This document shows positions 53,267 to 61,253 of a DNA stretch of 64,000 nucleotides, one piece after another; the first letter of the stretch is position 1; every line of letters begins with the position of its first letter. The position numbers were made by a program, and so were the translations under genes. The DNA lies in assembly GCF_002177135.1 (NCBI RefSeq), contig NZ_MWPH01000001.1, positions 434,001-498,000 of the forward strand. The letters run 5' to 3'. Below the pieces are notes generated by a model, which saw nothing but the letters and a program-made list of their open reading frames with translations, did no database searches and was not told the origin of the DNA. The stretch is from Natronolimnobius baerhuensis. GTDB lineage: Archaea; Halobacteriota; Halobacteria; Halobacteriales; Natrialbaceae.

Positions 53267-53317
53267 GAGGCGGCTCGAGTCGGGTGAGAGCAGGTCTTAC
53301 GGAGAGTCAAGGAGAAA

Positions 53318-53339
53318 GCCCCGTCCCTTCAGGGCGGGG
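53318..53339 (+). repeat. Left-end hairpin of the TnpB element
   Basis: CCCCG (53319-53323) and CCC (53325-53327) pair with GGGCGGGG (53332-53339) around a TTCA loop (53328-53331); T53324 is bulged. It is a subterminal hairpin of the type recognised by Y1 transposases in IS200/IS605 elements. Confidence 0.65.
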
Positions 53340-53443
53340 ATGAATCCGACACTCCCCTTCACAAACCACCGTTCATGCCACGGCAGGATATTCCACGCTG
53401 GATAATCCATGCCTTCAAGTAGGTTTGCCAACATAGATTACGT

Positions 53444-54724
53444 ATGGCGAAACAGGTCGTTACGCGCACCTACACTGCTTCCATCAGGAACCAGCCACAG
53501 GTGTCTGACGACCTCGATTCGCTCGGGTTCGCTGCCAGTAAACTCTGGAACGTCGGACGGTGGACGTGCAGTCGAGTCTGGGATGAAATCGACTATATCC
53601 CAGAACACGACGAACTCACCGCCTACCTCAAGAGTCACGAACGCTACGATGACCTGCATTCTCAGTCAAGTCAGCGAGTCCTTCAAGAACTCGCTGAGGC
53701 GTTCAACGGCTGGTACGGCAAACGACGCAACGGAGACACACGAGCAAACTCGCCCGGCTACCGCAAACACGGTGACGACCACCCACGAAGCACGGTCACG
53801 TTCAAAGCCGCTGGCTTCAAACTCGACACCCAGTACAACCGTGTTCGACTCTCCCAAGGCTCAAACCTCAAGGACTACTGGTCGGACTTCATCCTCTGTG
53901 AGTACCAGACGCAGCCCGATGTTGACCTCTCTGCCGTGGAGAACGTCCAGCAAGTGCGGGCCGTCTGGACTGGCGAGGAGTGGGAGTTGCACTTCGTGTG
54001 CAACGTCGAGATTGAGGTGGCCGACTCTCGCGGCGAGAAGACCGTCGGTGTTGATCTCGGTATCAACAACTTCGCCGCGCTCGCCTACGAGGACGGCCAC
54101 AGTGAACTGTACCCACTCAACTCCCTGAAGCAAGACGACTACTACTTCAGCAAGCGACTCGCTCAGTGTGACGACTCCGACTCCAAGCAAGCCACGCGAT
54201 TGAGCCACAAGAAATCGGAGCGTCGCACACACTACTTCCACACACTCTCAAAACACATCGTTGAACGATGTGTGGACGAGGGAGTGGGAACCATCGTGGT
54301 GGGCGATCTCTCCGGTGTCCGCGAGGACGAGGAAAACGGCAAGTCGAAGAACTGGGGCACACACGGCAACCTTGACTTGCACTCGTGGGCATTCGACCGG
54401 TTCACCAATCTGCTCGAATATAAGGCCAAGATGGAAGGCATCACGGTTGAGGAGGTATCTGAGCGTGATACGTCAAAGTCGTGTTCGTGCTGTGGACGAA
54501 AGCGTGACGCGAACCGTGTTGAACGCGGGTTGTACGTGTGCGATGACTGCGGGACGGTGGCGAACGCTGATGTGAACGGTGCTGAGAACATTCGACAAAA
54601 AGTATCTCCGAATCTTGCCTTCGATGGGGGAGATAGGAGTAACGGCTGGTTGGCACAGCCATCGACGTACCTGTTTGACAAGGAAACTGGCGCATTCGCG
54701 CCTCAAGAACGGGTCACGTCGTAA
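53444..54724 (+). CDS. tnpB: TnpB / IS1341-type OrfB RNA-guided nuclease-like protein
   Basis: A 426-residue TnpB-family protein from ATG 53444. The RuvC parts are GVDLGINN (first Asp, D204), TIVVGDLSG (the RuvC-II position where Glu is expected is Gly 287) and ANADVNGAENI (last Asp, D376). A zinc ribbon CSCC (C347, C350) and CDDC (C366, C369) sits between. The sequence SERDTSK just before the ribbon holds E340, a possible replacement acid. TnpB proteins cleave DNA guided by an RNA made from the element's right end. Whether this copy cleaves is uncertain given G287. A homing role for the element is inferred from the family. Confidence 0.92.
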   Translation: MAKQVVTRTYTASIRNQPQVSDDLDSLGFAASKLWNVGRWTCSRVWDEIDYIPEHDELTAYLKSHERYDDLHSQSSQRVLQELAEAFNGWYGKRRNGDTRANSPGYRKHGDDHPRSTVTFKAAGFKLDTQYNRVRLSQGSNLKDYWSDFILCEYQTQPDVDLSAVENVQQVRAVWTGEEWELHFVCNVEIEVADSRGEKTVGVDLGINNFAALAYEDGHSELYPLNSLKQDDYYFSKRLAQCDDSDSKQATRLSHKKSERRTHYFHTLSKHIVERCVDEGVGTIVVGDLSGVREDEENGKSKNWGTHGNLDLHSWAFDRFTNLLEYKAKMEGITVEEVSERDTSKSCSCCGRKRDANRVERGLYVCDDCGTVANADVNGAENIRQKVSPNLAFDGGDRSNGWLAQPSTYLFDKETGAFAPQERVTS

Positions 54725-54750
54725 ACCACAATATCCCAATGCGGTCGGGA

Positions 54751-54777
54751 ATCCTCGCGCTTCAGCGCGGGGAGGAT
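54751..54777 (+). ncRNA. Right-end hairpin, presumed 3' part of the TnpB guide (omega) RNA
   Basis: ATCCT (54751-54755) pairs with AGGAT (54773-54777) and CGCGC (54756-54760) with GCGCG (54765-54769), loop TTCA, with GGG (54770-54772) bulged. By analogy with other TnpB elements the guide RNA would end beyond this hairpin and its guide would be the flank starting at 54783 (CGGTAGAGGTAGACGAGCCA). The 5' end of such an RNA cannot be placed. Confidence 0.55.
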
Positions 54778-54778
54778 G

Positions 54779-54898
54779 TCAACGGTAGAGGTAGACGAGC
54801 CAGACGACTGCGACGAGCAGGCTCAGTGCCAGGGTTCCCCAGCCGGCGATGTCCATTGGCAGTGTCGTCTCGAGTACGGCGTGTGGTAGTTCGGTCAT
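54779..54898 (-). CDS. Small single-span membrane protein (39 aa), IS insertion at its stop codon
   Basis: An ATG at 54898 opens 39 codons beginning MTELPHAVLETTLPMDIAGW; the stop is TGA (54779-54781). GTLALSLLVAVVWLVYLYR is one membrane helix. The stop codon is built from the right end of the TnpB element. Joining 53300 to 54783 (the presumed empty site) gives CGG TAA where the present sequence has CGT TGA, so the protein is the same in both states. Function unknown. Composition is native. Confidence 0.65.
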   Translation of the reverse strand: MTELPHAVLETTLPMDIAGWGTLALSLLVAVVWLVYLYR

Positions 54899-54999
54899 AC
54901 CCGGCGGTCCGTCCCGGGACCTCTTAATTGTTCAGAAACATGGCTGTAACTGCTGGCGGACACCGGGGCACCTTTTGGGCATGCTCCCCGAGACAGTGT

Positions 55000-56145
55000 A
55001 TGGACGTGGGCGTCGTCGTCAATCCAATCGCGGGCATGGGCGGTCGCGTCGGCCTGAAAGGAACCGACGGCAAACTCGAGGAAGCACGCGAACGCGGTGC
55101 ACAGCCACGCGCACCGGCTCGAGCCCGTGACGCACTCGAGTCACTCCGTCGTCACGCACCCGACTGTACGCTCTACACTGCGGCTGACACCATGGGCGAG
55201 GAGGCGGCTCGAGACGCGGGTTTCGAGCCGAAAGTCGTCACAGCTGCTGGCGACGCTGCTACTCGCGAGGAGTCAGCGTCGACGAGCGACGGCGCGGAAA
55301 CCACCGCCGAAGACACACGAGCAGCCGTTCGCGCCTTCCTCGAGGCTGGCGTCGATCTCGTCCTGTTCGTCGGCGGCGACGGGACGGCAGTCGACGTTGC
55401 AGGCGTGCTCGAGGCGGTCGAAGGCGAGCACACAGGCGACGAGAACGAACACGAGCGAACGCCGATGCTGGGCGTGCCAGCGGGCGTCAAAATCTACTCG
55501 TCTGTGTTCGCCGTCACGCCGGCCGATGCCGGGCGGGTCGCCGCCGAGTTCGAGCGTATCGAGTTCCGCGAAGTCAATGACATCGACGAGGATGCCTATC
55601 GCGAGGGTGAGGTCCGAAGTGAACTCCGGGCGATTGTCCCCGTTCCCGTCGCCCCTGCACTCCAGTCGAGCAAGCAACTCGCAAGCGGGAGCGTCGACTC
55701 GCTCGCCTCGGGGTTCGCCCGTGAAATCGACTCCGATCGGATCTACATCTTCGGCCCCGGAAGCACCGTCGGCGCAATCGAATCCGAACTCGAGATCGAG
55801 CCCTCTCCGCTCGGGATCGACATCTGGCACGACGGCGACGTGCTCGCTCGTGACGCCGCCGAAGCAGACATTCTCGAGGTGCTCGCCGACCGAGACGCAG
55901 ACGTAACGGTCGTCGTCTCGCCAATCGGCGGGCAGGGGTTCATCTTCGGGCGTGGCAACCACCAACTTTCGCCAGCCGTCCTCGAGCAGGCTGACGACAT
56001 CCAGGTCGTCGCCTCGGAGACGAAACTCGACGGCATCGATGCCTTGCACGTCGATACGGACGATGCGACGATTGATGATGAGCTTCGGGGTTGGATTCGC
56101 GTCCGGACGGGCCGGTTCACGACACGGCTTATTCAGGTCGTCTGA
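55000..56145 (+). CDS. ATP-NAD kinase family protein (COG3199-like)
   Basis: A 381-residue protein starting MDVGVVVNPIAGMGGRVGLK at 55000, chosen by the conserved N-terminus of the family. DLVLFVGGDGTAVDVAGVLE is the GGDG phosphate-donor loop of the NAD/diacylglycerol kinase superfamily. LGVPAGVKIYSSVFAVTPAD and RIYIFGPGSTVGAIESELEI are COG3199 features. It probably phosphorylates NAD or a similar substrate; the exact acceptor is not established for this clade. It begins a plus-strand run of small and regulatory genes. Confidence 0.85.
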   Translation: MDVGVVVNPIAGMGGRVGLKGTDGKLEEARERGAQPRAPARARDALESLRRHAPDCTLYTAADTMGEEAARDAGFEPKVVTAAGDAATREESASTSDGAETTAEDTRAAVRAFLEAGVDLVLFVGGDGTAVDVAGVLEAVEGEHTGDENEHERTPMLGVPAGVKIYSSVFAVTPADAGRVAAEFERIEFREVNDIDEDAYREGEVRSELRAIVPVPVAPALQSSKQLASGSVDSLASGFAREIDSDRIYIFGPGSTVGAIESELEIEPSPLGIDIWHDGDVLARDAAEADILEVLADRDADVTVVVSPIGGQGFIFGRGNHQLSPAVLEQADDIQVVASETKLDGIDALHVDTDDATIDDELRGWIRVRTGRFTTRLIQVV

Positions 56146-56291
56146 ATCGAATCGACTGGTTCGACACCTGTTCACAGAGATTATATAAGGTATTCCGGTA
56201 TGAGCGGATTGGATTCAAGCATATTACGACGGCCCCGAGAAATAATGGCCATATAGTCAAGATTAAGGTCGGGTGTCGCATACGGAAGCGT

Positions 56292-57323
56292 ATGGAAACC
56301 CGGAAAGTGCAGCGCCTCGGTCCGTCCACGCTTGCGATGACGCTCCCCGCCGAGTGGGCATCCGAGCACGATGTCGAGAAAGGCGATGAAGTCTCGCTGC
56401 GAACCAGTGGCAAGGGAACGCTGACGGTCATGCCCGAATCCGCCAGCTCTGAGGAAACGGAAGCGATCATCCACGCCGACGATCTCAGTGCCGATGCGGT
56501 CGAGCGGGCAATCGTCGCCCAGTACGTCCTCGGCCGACGCGTCATCCGGATCGAACGCAAAGAGGGTGCCCTCTCATCCGAACACATCAACGCCGTCTAC
56601 CGGGCCGAGACCCAACTAATGGGCCTCGGTGTGATTGAGGAAACACCCGAAAGCATCGCTATCCGCTGTTCGGTCGACCCCGAGGACTTCACCCTCGATA
56701 ACCTTCTCGAGCGCCTCGAGCGAACCGGCCAGACGATGCGTGGCGAGGGAATCAAGGCCCTTGCTCACGGCAATCCTGACCTCGCACAGCGAGCGCTCAA
56801 CCGCGAGCGACAGGCGAACAAGATCTTCGTCCTCCTGTTGCGCCTGATCTTTACGGCCTACCAGAACCCGAATCTCGCGCGGGCTGTCGGTCTCGATAGC
56901 GGCTTCCCACTGATTGGCTACCGTTCAATCGCGAAGAACCTCGAGTTGACTGCGGACAACGGCGAGGACATCGCCGAAATCGTCATCGAAGCCGAGGATC
57001 ACGATATCGACGTCGACAGTTCCGTGATGCGCGATATTCGCGAGATGAACGAACTGGTCGACGAAATTACGACCGTTTCGGTCGAAGCGGCCGTCGAACG
57101 TGATTACGATAAATCGAATCACGTCCGCGGACTGTTCCACGAAATTACCGAGCGCGAAGACGAAATCCTCAATGGCCTCCCCGAGATGCCAAACGAAGAC
57201 CTGCTTCGCGTTCGAGAAGTCCTCGTCAGCCTCGAGCAGACAGCCCAGTACGCGATGCGAAACGCTGAAATCGCGGCGAATCTGGCGCTGAACGAAGAGT
57301 CCGAGCACACGACGATCAACTGA
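56292..57323 (+). CDS. PhoU-domain phosphate/transport regulator with AbrB-like N-terminus
   Basis: A 343-residue protein starting METRKVQRLGPSTLAMTLPA. The first 55 residues are an AbrB/SpoVT swapped-hairpin DNA-binding domain (LPAEWASEHDVEKGDEVSLR). Residues 100-340 carry two PhoU-like helical repeats, with metal-binding Glu/Asp in NRERQANKIFVLLLRLIFTA and DEITTVSVEAAVERDYDKSN. Archaeal members with this layout are PhoU-type regulators of phosphate or other transporters. No transporter gene is adjacent. An AT-rich leader with a TTATATAAGG element (about 56178-56187) lies upstream. Confidence 0.88.
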   Translation: METRKVQRLGPSTLAMTLPAEWASEHDVEKGDEVSLRTSGKGTLTVMPESASSEETEAIIHADDLSADAVERAIVAQYVLGRRVIRIERKEGALSSEHINAVYRAETQLMGLGVIEETPESIAIRCSVDPEDFTLDNLLERLERTGQTMRGEGIKALAHGNPDLAQRALNRERQANKIFVLLLRLIFTAYQNPNLARAVGLDSGFPLIGYRSIAKNLELTADNGEDIAEIVIEAEDHDIDVDSSVMRDIREMNELVDEITTVSVEAAVERDYDKSNHVRGLFHEITEREDEILNGLPEMPNEDLLRVREVLVSLEQTAQYAMRNAEIAANLALNEESEHTTIN

Positions 57324-57398
57324 GTTGCCTCGAGCAGGTGGTCCAGTCGCTTCGCCTGAATAAGTGCGTTTAAGAGACACCACTCACAACCCTCGAGT

Positions 57399-57584
57399 AT
57401 GGCTACCGAAACGAACGCAGGGACGGACAAAGGGGTCGGCGTCGCCCTTGCTTGTGCGGCCGTCGTCGCAGTTGGGGCAGTGTTGATGATCACTGGAGCT
57501 TCGGATCTCGAGGGTGCAGCAGGCTTTGGCGCGGCAATGGTCTTTAGCGCAATCGCAATCGTTGCGATTCACCTCTGGGGCTAA
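57399..57584 (+). CDS. Small two-span membrane protein (61 aa)
   Basis: A 61-residue protein starting MATETNAGTDKGVGVALACA. Two hydrophobic segments, VGVALACAAVVAVGAVLMIT and AAMVFSAIAIVAIHLWG, are separated by the polar loop GASDLEGAAGFG. It is typical of conserved haloarchaeal mini-membrane proteins of unknown function. It lies between the PhoU-type regulator and a small winged-helix gene. Confidence 0.65.
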   Translation: MATETNAGTDKGVGVALACAAVVAVGAVLMITGASDLEGAAGFGAAMVFSAIAIVAIHLWG

Positions 57585-57692
57585 CCGGAGTTGTTCTCGA
57601 GGCACCGCTGAGATGCGATGGGACGTCAGACCGTCTCATGCAGTCACGCAATACTGTTAAGACCGACGAGTGCGTATCATTCGGTACGGACG

Positions 57693-57917
57693 ATGACTGA
57701 CTATTCCGACGAAGAAAAGCGGATCCTTTCGCACCTCCGTGAGAGTGCCGCCCGAGGCGAACAGTACTTCCGGGCGAAGAATATCGCGGCGGCGATTGGA
57801 CTTTCGTCGAAACAGGTTGGAGCACGACTGCCCCATCTTGCGGAGAAATCCGAGGACGTCGATATTGAAAAATGGGGACGCGCCCGGTCGACGACGTGGA
57901 AAGTCACCGTTAGTTGA
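57693..57917 (+). CDS. Small winged-helix-like protein (74 aa)
   Basis: A 74-residue protein from ATG 57693 (MTDYSDEEKRILSHLRESAA). YFRAKNIAAAIGLSSKQVGA is a clear helix-turn-helix, and VDIEKWGRARSTTWKVTVS is the wing. It belongs to a haloarchaeal small-HTH group (DUF7123-like by recollection). It probably binds DNA; target unknown. It lies upstream of the SRPBCC gene by 60 bp. Confidence 0.75.
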   Translation: MTDYSDEEKRILSHLRESAARGEQYFRAKNIAAAIGLSSKQVGARLPHLAEKSEDVDIEKWGRARSTTWKVTVS

Positions 57918-57977
57918 TCGGTCCTCGAGCGGCAACGGTCCACGGCCTTTTTACCCGAGAATCTCCGAGTTAGCCCC

Positions 57978-58409
57978 ATGACTGTACGGGTCGAGCGTTC
58001 GTTCGAGTTGTCGGCGTCGCCCGAGCGCGTCTGGGAGTTTATCGCGGACCCCGAAAATCGCGCTCGAGCGATTAGCGTCGTCCAAGACTATCGCGTCACG
58101 GACTCGGCTGGACGGAAGGTTACCTGGGACGTTGAACTGCCGATCCCATTGGTCCGACGGACGGTCACCGTCGAAACTGAAGACGTCACGCGAACCGAGC
58201 CTGAATACGTCAAATTCGTCGGCAAGGCAACGGCCATGCAGGTGACCGGCGAGCACACAATCGTGCCGACAGAAACGGGCACGCGCCTCGAGAATCGCTT
58301 CATCGTCGACGGAAAACTCCCCGGGGTCGAGAAGTACTTCAAGCGCAATCTCGACGACGAACTCGAGAACCTGCGCCGAGCGCTCGAGCGGGAGGTCCAG
58401 ACGACGTAG
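57978..58409 (+). CDS. SRPBCC/CoxG-like lipid-binding-fold protein
   Basis: A 143-residue protein starting MTVRVERSFELSASPERVWE. FELSASPERVWEFIADPENR is the START/SRPBCC N-terminal strand and helix. KYFKRNLDDELENLRRALER is the closing C-terminal helix. The fold holds hydrophobic ligands or acts as a chaperone for cofactors and membranes; CoxG members work in molybdo-hydroxylase maturation. No such enzyme is near. It is close to the nitrilase-like gene (9 bp gap), probably an operon. Confidence 0.82.
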   Translation: MTVRVERSFELSASPERVWEFIADPENRARAISVVQDYRVTDSAGRKVTWDVELPIPLVRRTVTVETEDVTRTEPEYVKFVGKATAMQVTGEHTIVPTETGTRLENRFIVDGKLPGVEKYFKRNLDDELENLRRALEREVQTT

Positions 58410-58418
58410 GTGCTGACG

Positions 58419-59273
58419 ATGCCCCCAACCACAGATCCGACCCAAACGGACGCCACACTGACGATTGGACTCGCCCAGCTACAGGTCGAGGCTGGGGCTG
58501 AGGAGCGAACCCTCGAGCGGGCGCTCGAGGCGATTGCCGAGGCGGCAACCCGCGGCGTCGATCTCGTTGCGCTGCCGGAGTTGTTCACGGTCGGCTACTT
58601 CGCGTTCGACCAGTACGACGCGAGTGCTGAACCGCTCGAGGGCGAGACGCTGACGCGTCTGCAAGAGGCTGCCGACGCGCACGACGTGGCGCTTCTTGCG
58701 GGTACCGTCGTCGAAGACCTCGCGGCGACCGAGAGCGTTCCAACGCCAGCCTCCGAAGGCCTCGCGAACACTGCTGTGCTCTTTGATGCCGATGGCACGC
58801 GACAACTCGTCTACCGCAAACACCATCTCTTTGGCTACGACTCCGCCGAATCGGACCTGCTCGTTCCCGGTGAGCGCCTTGAGACGGCAACAATTGGTGG
58901 CGTCACGGTCGGTGTAACGACTTGCTACGACCTTCGCTTTCCGGAACTCTATCGTCGACTGGTCGACGCCGGTGCCGAACTCATACTCGTCCCGAGCGCG
59001 TGGCCCTATCCGCGCATCGAACACTGGGAGACGCTCTCGAGAGCGCGGGCAATCGAAAACCAATGCTACGTCGCGACGATCAACGGGTCGGGAACGTTTT
59101 CGACAGACGACGGCGACACGACGCTGCTCGGTCGGTCAACCGTCTCCGATCCCTGGGGCGTGACACTCGCCTCGAGCGGTGACGACCCCGCGCTCGTCAC
59201 TGCCGATATCGAGCCCGAAACAGTCACAGACGTTCGCGAGGAGTTTCCAGCCCTTCGGGACCGACGCTTGTGA
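58419..59273 (+). CDS. Carbon-nitrogen hydrolase (nitrilase superfamily)
   Basis: A 284-residue hydrolase from MPPTTDPTQTDATLTIGLAQ at 58419; a GTG three codons earlier is possible. The catalytic triad is complete: Glu in LVALPELFTVGYF, Lys in YRKHHLFGYD, Cys in GVTTCYDLRFPELYRRLVDA. Members hydrolyse nitriles, amides, omega-amides or deaminated glutathione-like compounds. Length is typical of the short single-domain branch. Coupled to the SRPBCC gene. Confidence 0.92.
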   Translation: MPPTTDPTQTDATLTIGLAQLQVEAGAEERTLERALEAIAEAATRGVDLVALPELFTVGYFAFDQYDASAEPLEGETLTRLQEAADAHDVALLAGTVVEDLAATESVPTPASEGLANTAVLFDADGTRQLVYRKHHLFGYDSAESDLLVPGERLETATIGGVTVGVTTCYDLRFPELYRRLVDAGAELILVPSAWPYPRIEHWETLSRARAIENQCYVATINGSGTFSTDDGDTTLLGRSTVSDPWGVTLASSGDDPALVTADIEPETVTDVREEFPALRDRRL

Positions 59274-59513
59274 GGAAACTGCGAGCGCCTCATGTGAACG
59301 GACCTGACTGTACTGCCAGCAATCGCATCAGGCGACCGCTGACTTTTTAGTTGGGTAGCGTGTGTGTACAGACGCCGGTACAAGGCGCTTTTCACGTCTC
59401 GCCGGCAACAAAGCGCGTCTCCGGCCACCGCGAACGCTCGTCCCGGGAACGAGTGTTCAGCCGTGTCCGCACCCACTCCGCCACTCACCTCGGCCTCGTC
59501 CACCCCTTTCGTG

Positions 59514-59981
59514 TTACTCTGTCCGACCCAGTGCCACCAGCGTCGACACCCGCGCGTTCTCTTTGATCTCGAGGCCACCGTCTGGAACGGTCAGTGGCAC
59601 CAGCGGCAGGTGCGAGCCGACCTGTACCGACGGATGGGAGCCACCGCGCGCGAGGAGTTCGTTTCGCGGCTGGAGCAATAGCGCCATGTCGGGGTCCGTC
59701 AGAAACTCGTTGTGCTGGATCACGTACTGGCCACCCTCGAGTGACCACCAGCCGAACTCGTCGTCAGGGTTGTGGAGTTCGGTCTCGACCGGCTCTAAGT
59801 CGGCGTCTACGAGTTCGTCGCCGCCGAAGTCGAGTCGCCCCGGTGCGGCGACTTCGTAGATCGCACTCGCCGTTAGATCGATCCCGTGCTCGTGGACCTG
59901 CGTCGGTTCATAGATCAGGTTATCGACGACCTCTGCGATTGGATTTCGATCTGCGTTCGCGGATGGATCATCAGCAGACAT
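59514..59981 (-). CDS. dCTP deaminase/dUTPase-fold protein
   Basis: A 155-residue protein from MSADDPSANADRNPIAEVVD at 59981. GIDLTASAIYEVAAPGRLDF and QYVIQHNEFLTDPDMALLLQ, then PRNELLARGGSHPSVQVGSH, match the beta-barrel and active-site region of dCTP deaminase/dUTPase proteins. The usual catalytic Asp/Glu arrangement is incomplete on inspection, so it may be a non-canonical member. Related proteins remove dUTP or deaminate dCTP. The gap 59274-59513 shows no gene, only a TTTTT run near 59343-59349. Confidence 0.75.
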   Translation of the reverse strand: MSADDPSANADRNPIAEVVDNLIYEPTQVHEHGIDLTASAIYEVAAPGRLDFGGDELVDADLEPVETELHNPDDEFGWWSLEGGQYVIQHNEFLTDPDMALLLQPRNELLARGGSHPSVQVGSHLPLVPLTVPDGGLEIKENARVSTLVALGRTE

Positions 59982-60071
59982 TTGGGAGAACTGATGGGTT
60001 CGAGCGGCAAAAAAGTGGCCTCGACGTTCCTCGTCCCGCAGTTCTATGTGATCGGCGTCGAAGGGAGCCGT

Positions 60072-60746
60072 ATGGTCGAGGTACTCAGCGACGAGATCAC
60101 TCGCTTCGTTCGTACAGTTGGTCCGGACACCGACGAGACGCTCGCGGAGATGGACGCCTACGCCGAACAGGAGGGCTTTCCCCACGTCGGCCCTGAGGTC
60201 GGTGGCGTCCTTCGATTACTCGCCCGACTCAGCAACGCCGAGCGCGTGTTCGAGTTCGGTTCCGGCTATGGCTACTCGGCGTACTGGTTCGCAGGCGCGC
60301 TTCCTGACGACGGCGAGATCGTCCTCACCGAAGTCGACGAAGACGAACTCGAGATGGCCCGCGAGTACATGGCCGAGGGTGGCTACGACGACATCGCGCA
60401 GTACGAACTGGGTGACGCACTCGAGGCAATCGAGCGCTACGACGGCCCCTTCGAGACGGTGTTGATCGACCACCAGAAACACCGCTACGTCGAGGCGTTC
60501 GACGCCGTCCGCGAGAAGGTCCCTGTTGGCGGCGTCGTCGTCGCGGATAACGCAATCGCTGCCGGGCCGCTCGAGTTCGACAAACTGCTCGCACTCGCGG
60601 AGGGCGATGAGACGGTCGCTGACGATGCGAACAAATACACGCGCGGGATCGCCGACTATCTCGAGCGCGTCACCGAAGATCCGGCCTTCGAGACGGTCGT
60701 GCTCCCAGTGGGAGAAGGAATCGCCGTGAGTTATCGCGTCGAGTAA
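60072..60746 (+). CDS. SAM-dependent O-methyltransferase
   Basis: A 224-residue methyltransferase from MVEVLSDEITRFVRTVGPDT. RVFEFGSGYGYSAYWFAGAL is the S-adenosylmethionine glycine loop. EIVLTEVDEDELEMAREYMA, VLIDHQKHRYVEAFDAVREK and GGVVVADNAIAAGPL follow the catechol-O-methyltransferase-like (COMT/caffeoyl-CoA) order. The conserved Asp before Asn in VADNA is retained. The substrate is unknown. Its end overlaps the next convergent gene by 16 bp. Confidence 0.88.
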   Translation: MVEVLSDEITRFVRTVGPDTDETLAEMDAYAEQEGFPHVGPEVGGVLRLLARLSNAERVFEFGSGYGYSAYWFAGALPDDGEIVLTEVDEDELEMAREYMAEGGYDDIAQYELGDALEAIERYDGPFETVLIDHQKHRYVEAFDAVREKVPVGGVVVADNAIAAGPLEFDKLLALAEGDETVADDANKYTRGIADYLERVTEDPAFETVVLPVGEGIAVSYRVE

Positions 60747-61192
60747 TCCGAGGTGTCGCCCTCGAGTACCTGTTCTTCGGCTGCATGCCCACTCGAGGCA
60801 CCGTATTCACGGAACCCGAGGAACGTCGTTGCCCCGCAGGCGGTCAGGAAGGTTGCCCAGGTGATCGCCGTCAACGAGGCGACAAGCACGGCGCTCGAAC
60901 CGGGCATGGCGCTCCCGACTGCCTCGAGGCCGATGAGGTGGAGTCCGGAGATGCCGAGAAAGCCGACCCAGAACGCAACCGAGAGGTGTGCGAGTGTCCG
61001 GCGAGAGACTCGGTTCGCGTATTGAGCGAGACAGTAGACGGCGATGACGGCAAGCGCCGTCGCTGTTACTGTCTGTCCTGGGGAGAGCGCCTCGGCGGTA
61101 CCGGTTGCGACGCCGGCAACGGCGAAACAGGCGAACGAGACGGCGAGTAGAAGTCGATCCGAACGGACGATTGACTGGATCACGGCGGTCAC
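60731..61192 (-). CDS. Membrane protein, function unknown (153 aa)
   Basis: A 153-residue membrane protein from MTAVIQSIVRSDRLLLAVSF at 61192. Four hydrophobic segments are visible (LLLAVSFACFAVAGVATG, VTATALAVIAVYCLAQYAN, LAHLSVAFWVGFLGISGLHL, VLVASLTAITWATFLTACGA), and the C-terminal tail is acidic. No family motif is seen. It lies 61 bp downstream of the histidine kinase gene on the same strand and might be co-transcribed with it. Confidence 0.68.
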   Translation of the reverse strand: MTAVIQSIVRSDRLLLAVSFACFAVAGVATGTAEALSPGQTVTATALAVIAVYCLAQYANRVSRRTLAHLSVAFWVGFLGISGLHLIGLEAVGSAMPGSSAVLVASLTAITWATFLTACGATTFLGFREYGASSGHAAEEQVLEGDTSDYSTR

Positions 61193-61253
61193 TGCCTTGG
61201 CGAGAGGTGTCCCTGGGGGAGTATATAGCTGTTGGTGGCATCCAATCCCGCCG

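Larger units (their letters stand above)
53301..54782 (+). mobile_element. IS200/IS605 (IS608-like) TnpB-only element
   Basis: A 1482 bp element. TTAC (53297-53300) directly left of 53301 fits an IS608-type target tetranucleotide. TCAA (54779-54782) at the right end fits the IS608-type right cleavage site. Hairpins with a shared TTCA loop lie near both ends. Only tnpB is present and no Y1 transposase (tnpA) was seen, so mobility would need a helper. No CTCGAG occurs between 53280 and 54868, unlike flanking DNA. The ends are inferred from signature tetranucleotides, not from a comparison with an empty site. Confidence 0.75.

Noticed and set aside
53444-54724. Cas12-type effector
   Set aside because: Length, lack of CRISPR repeats and the paired LE/RE hairpins all indicate an IS200/IS605 TnpB.
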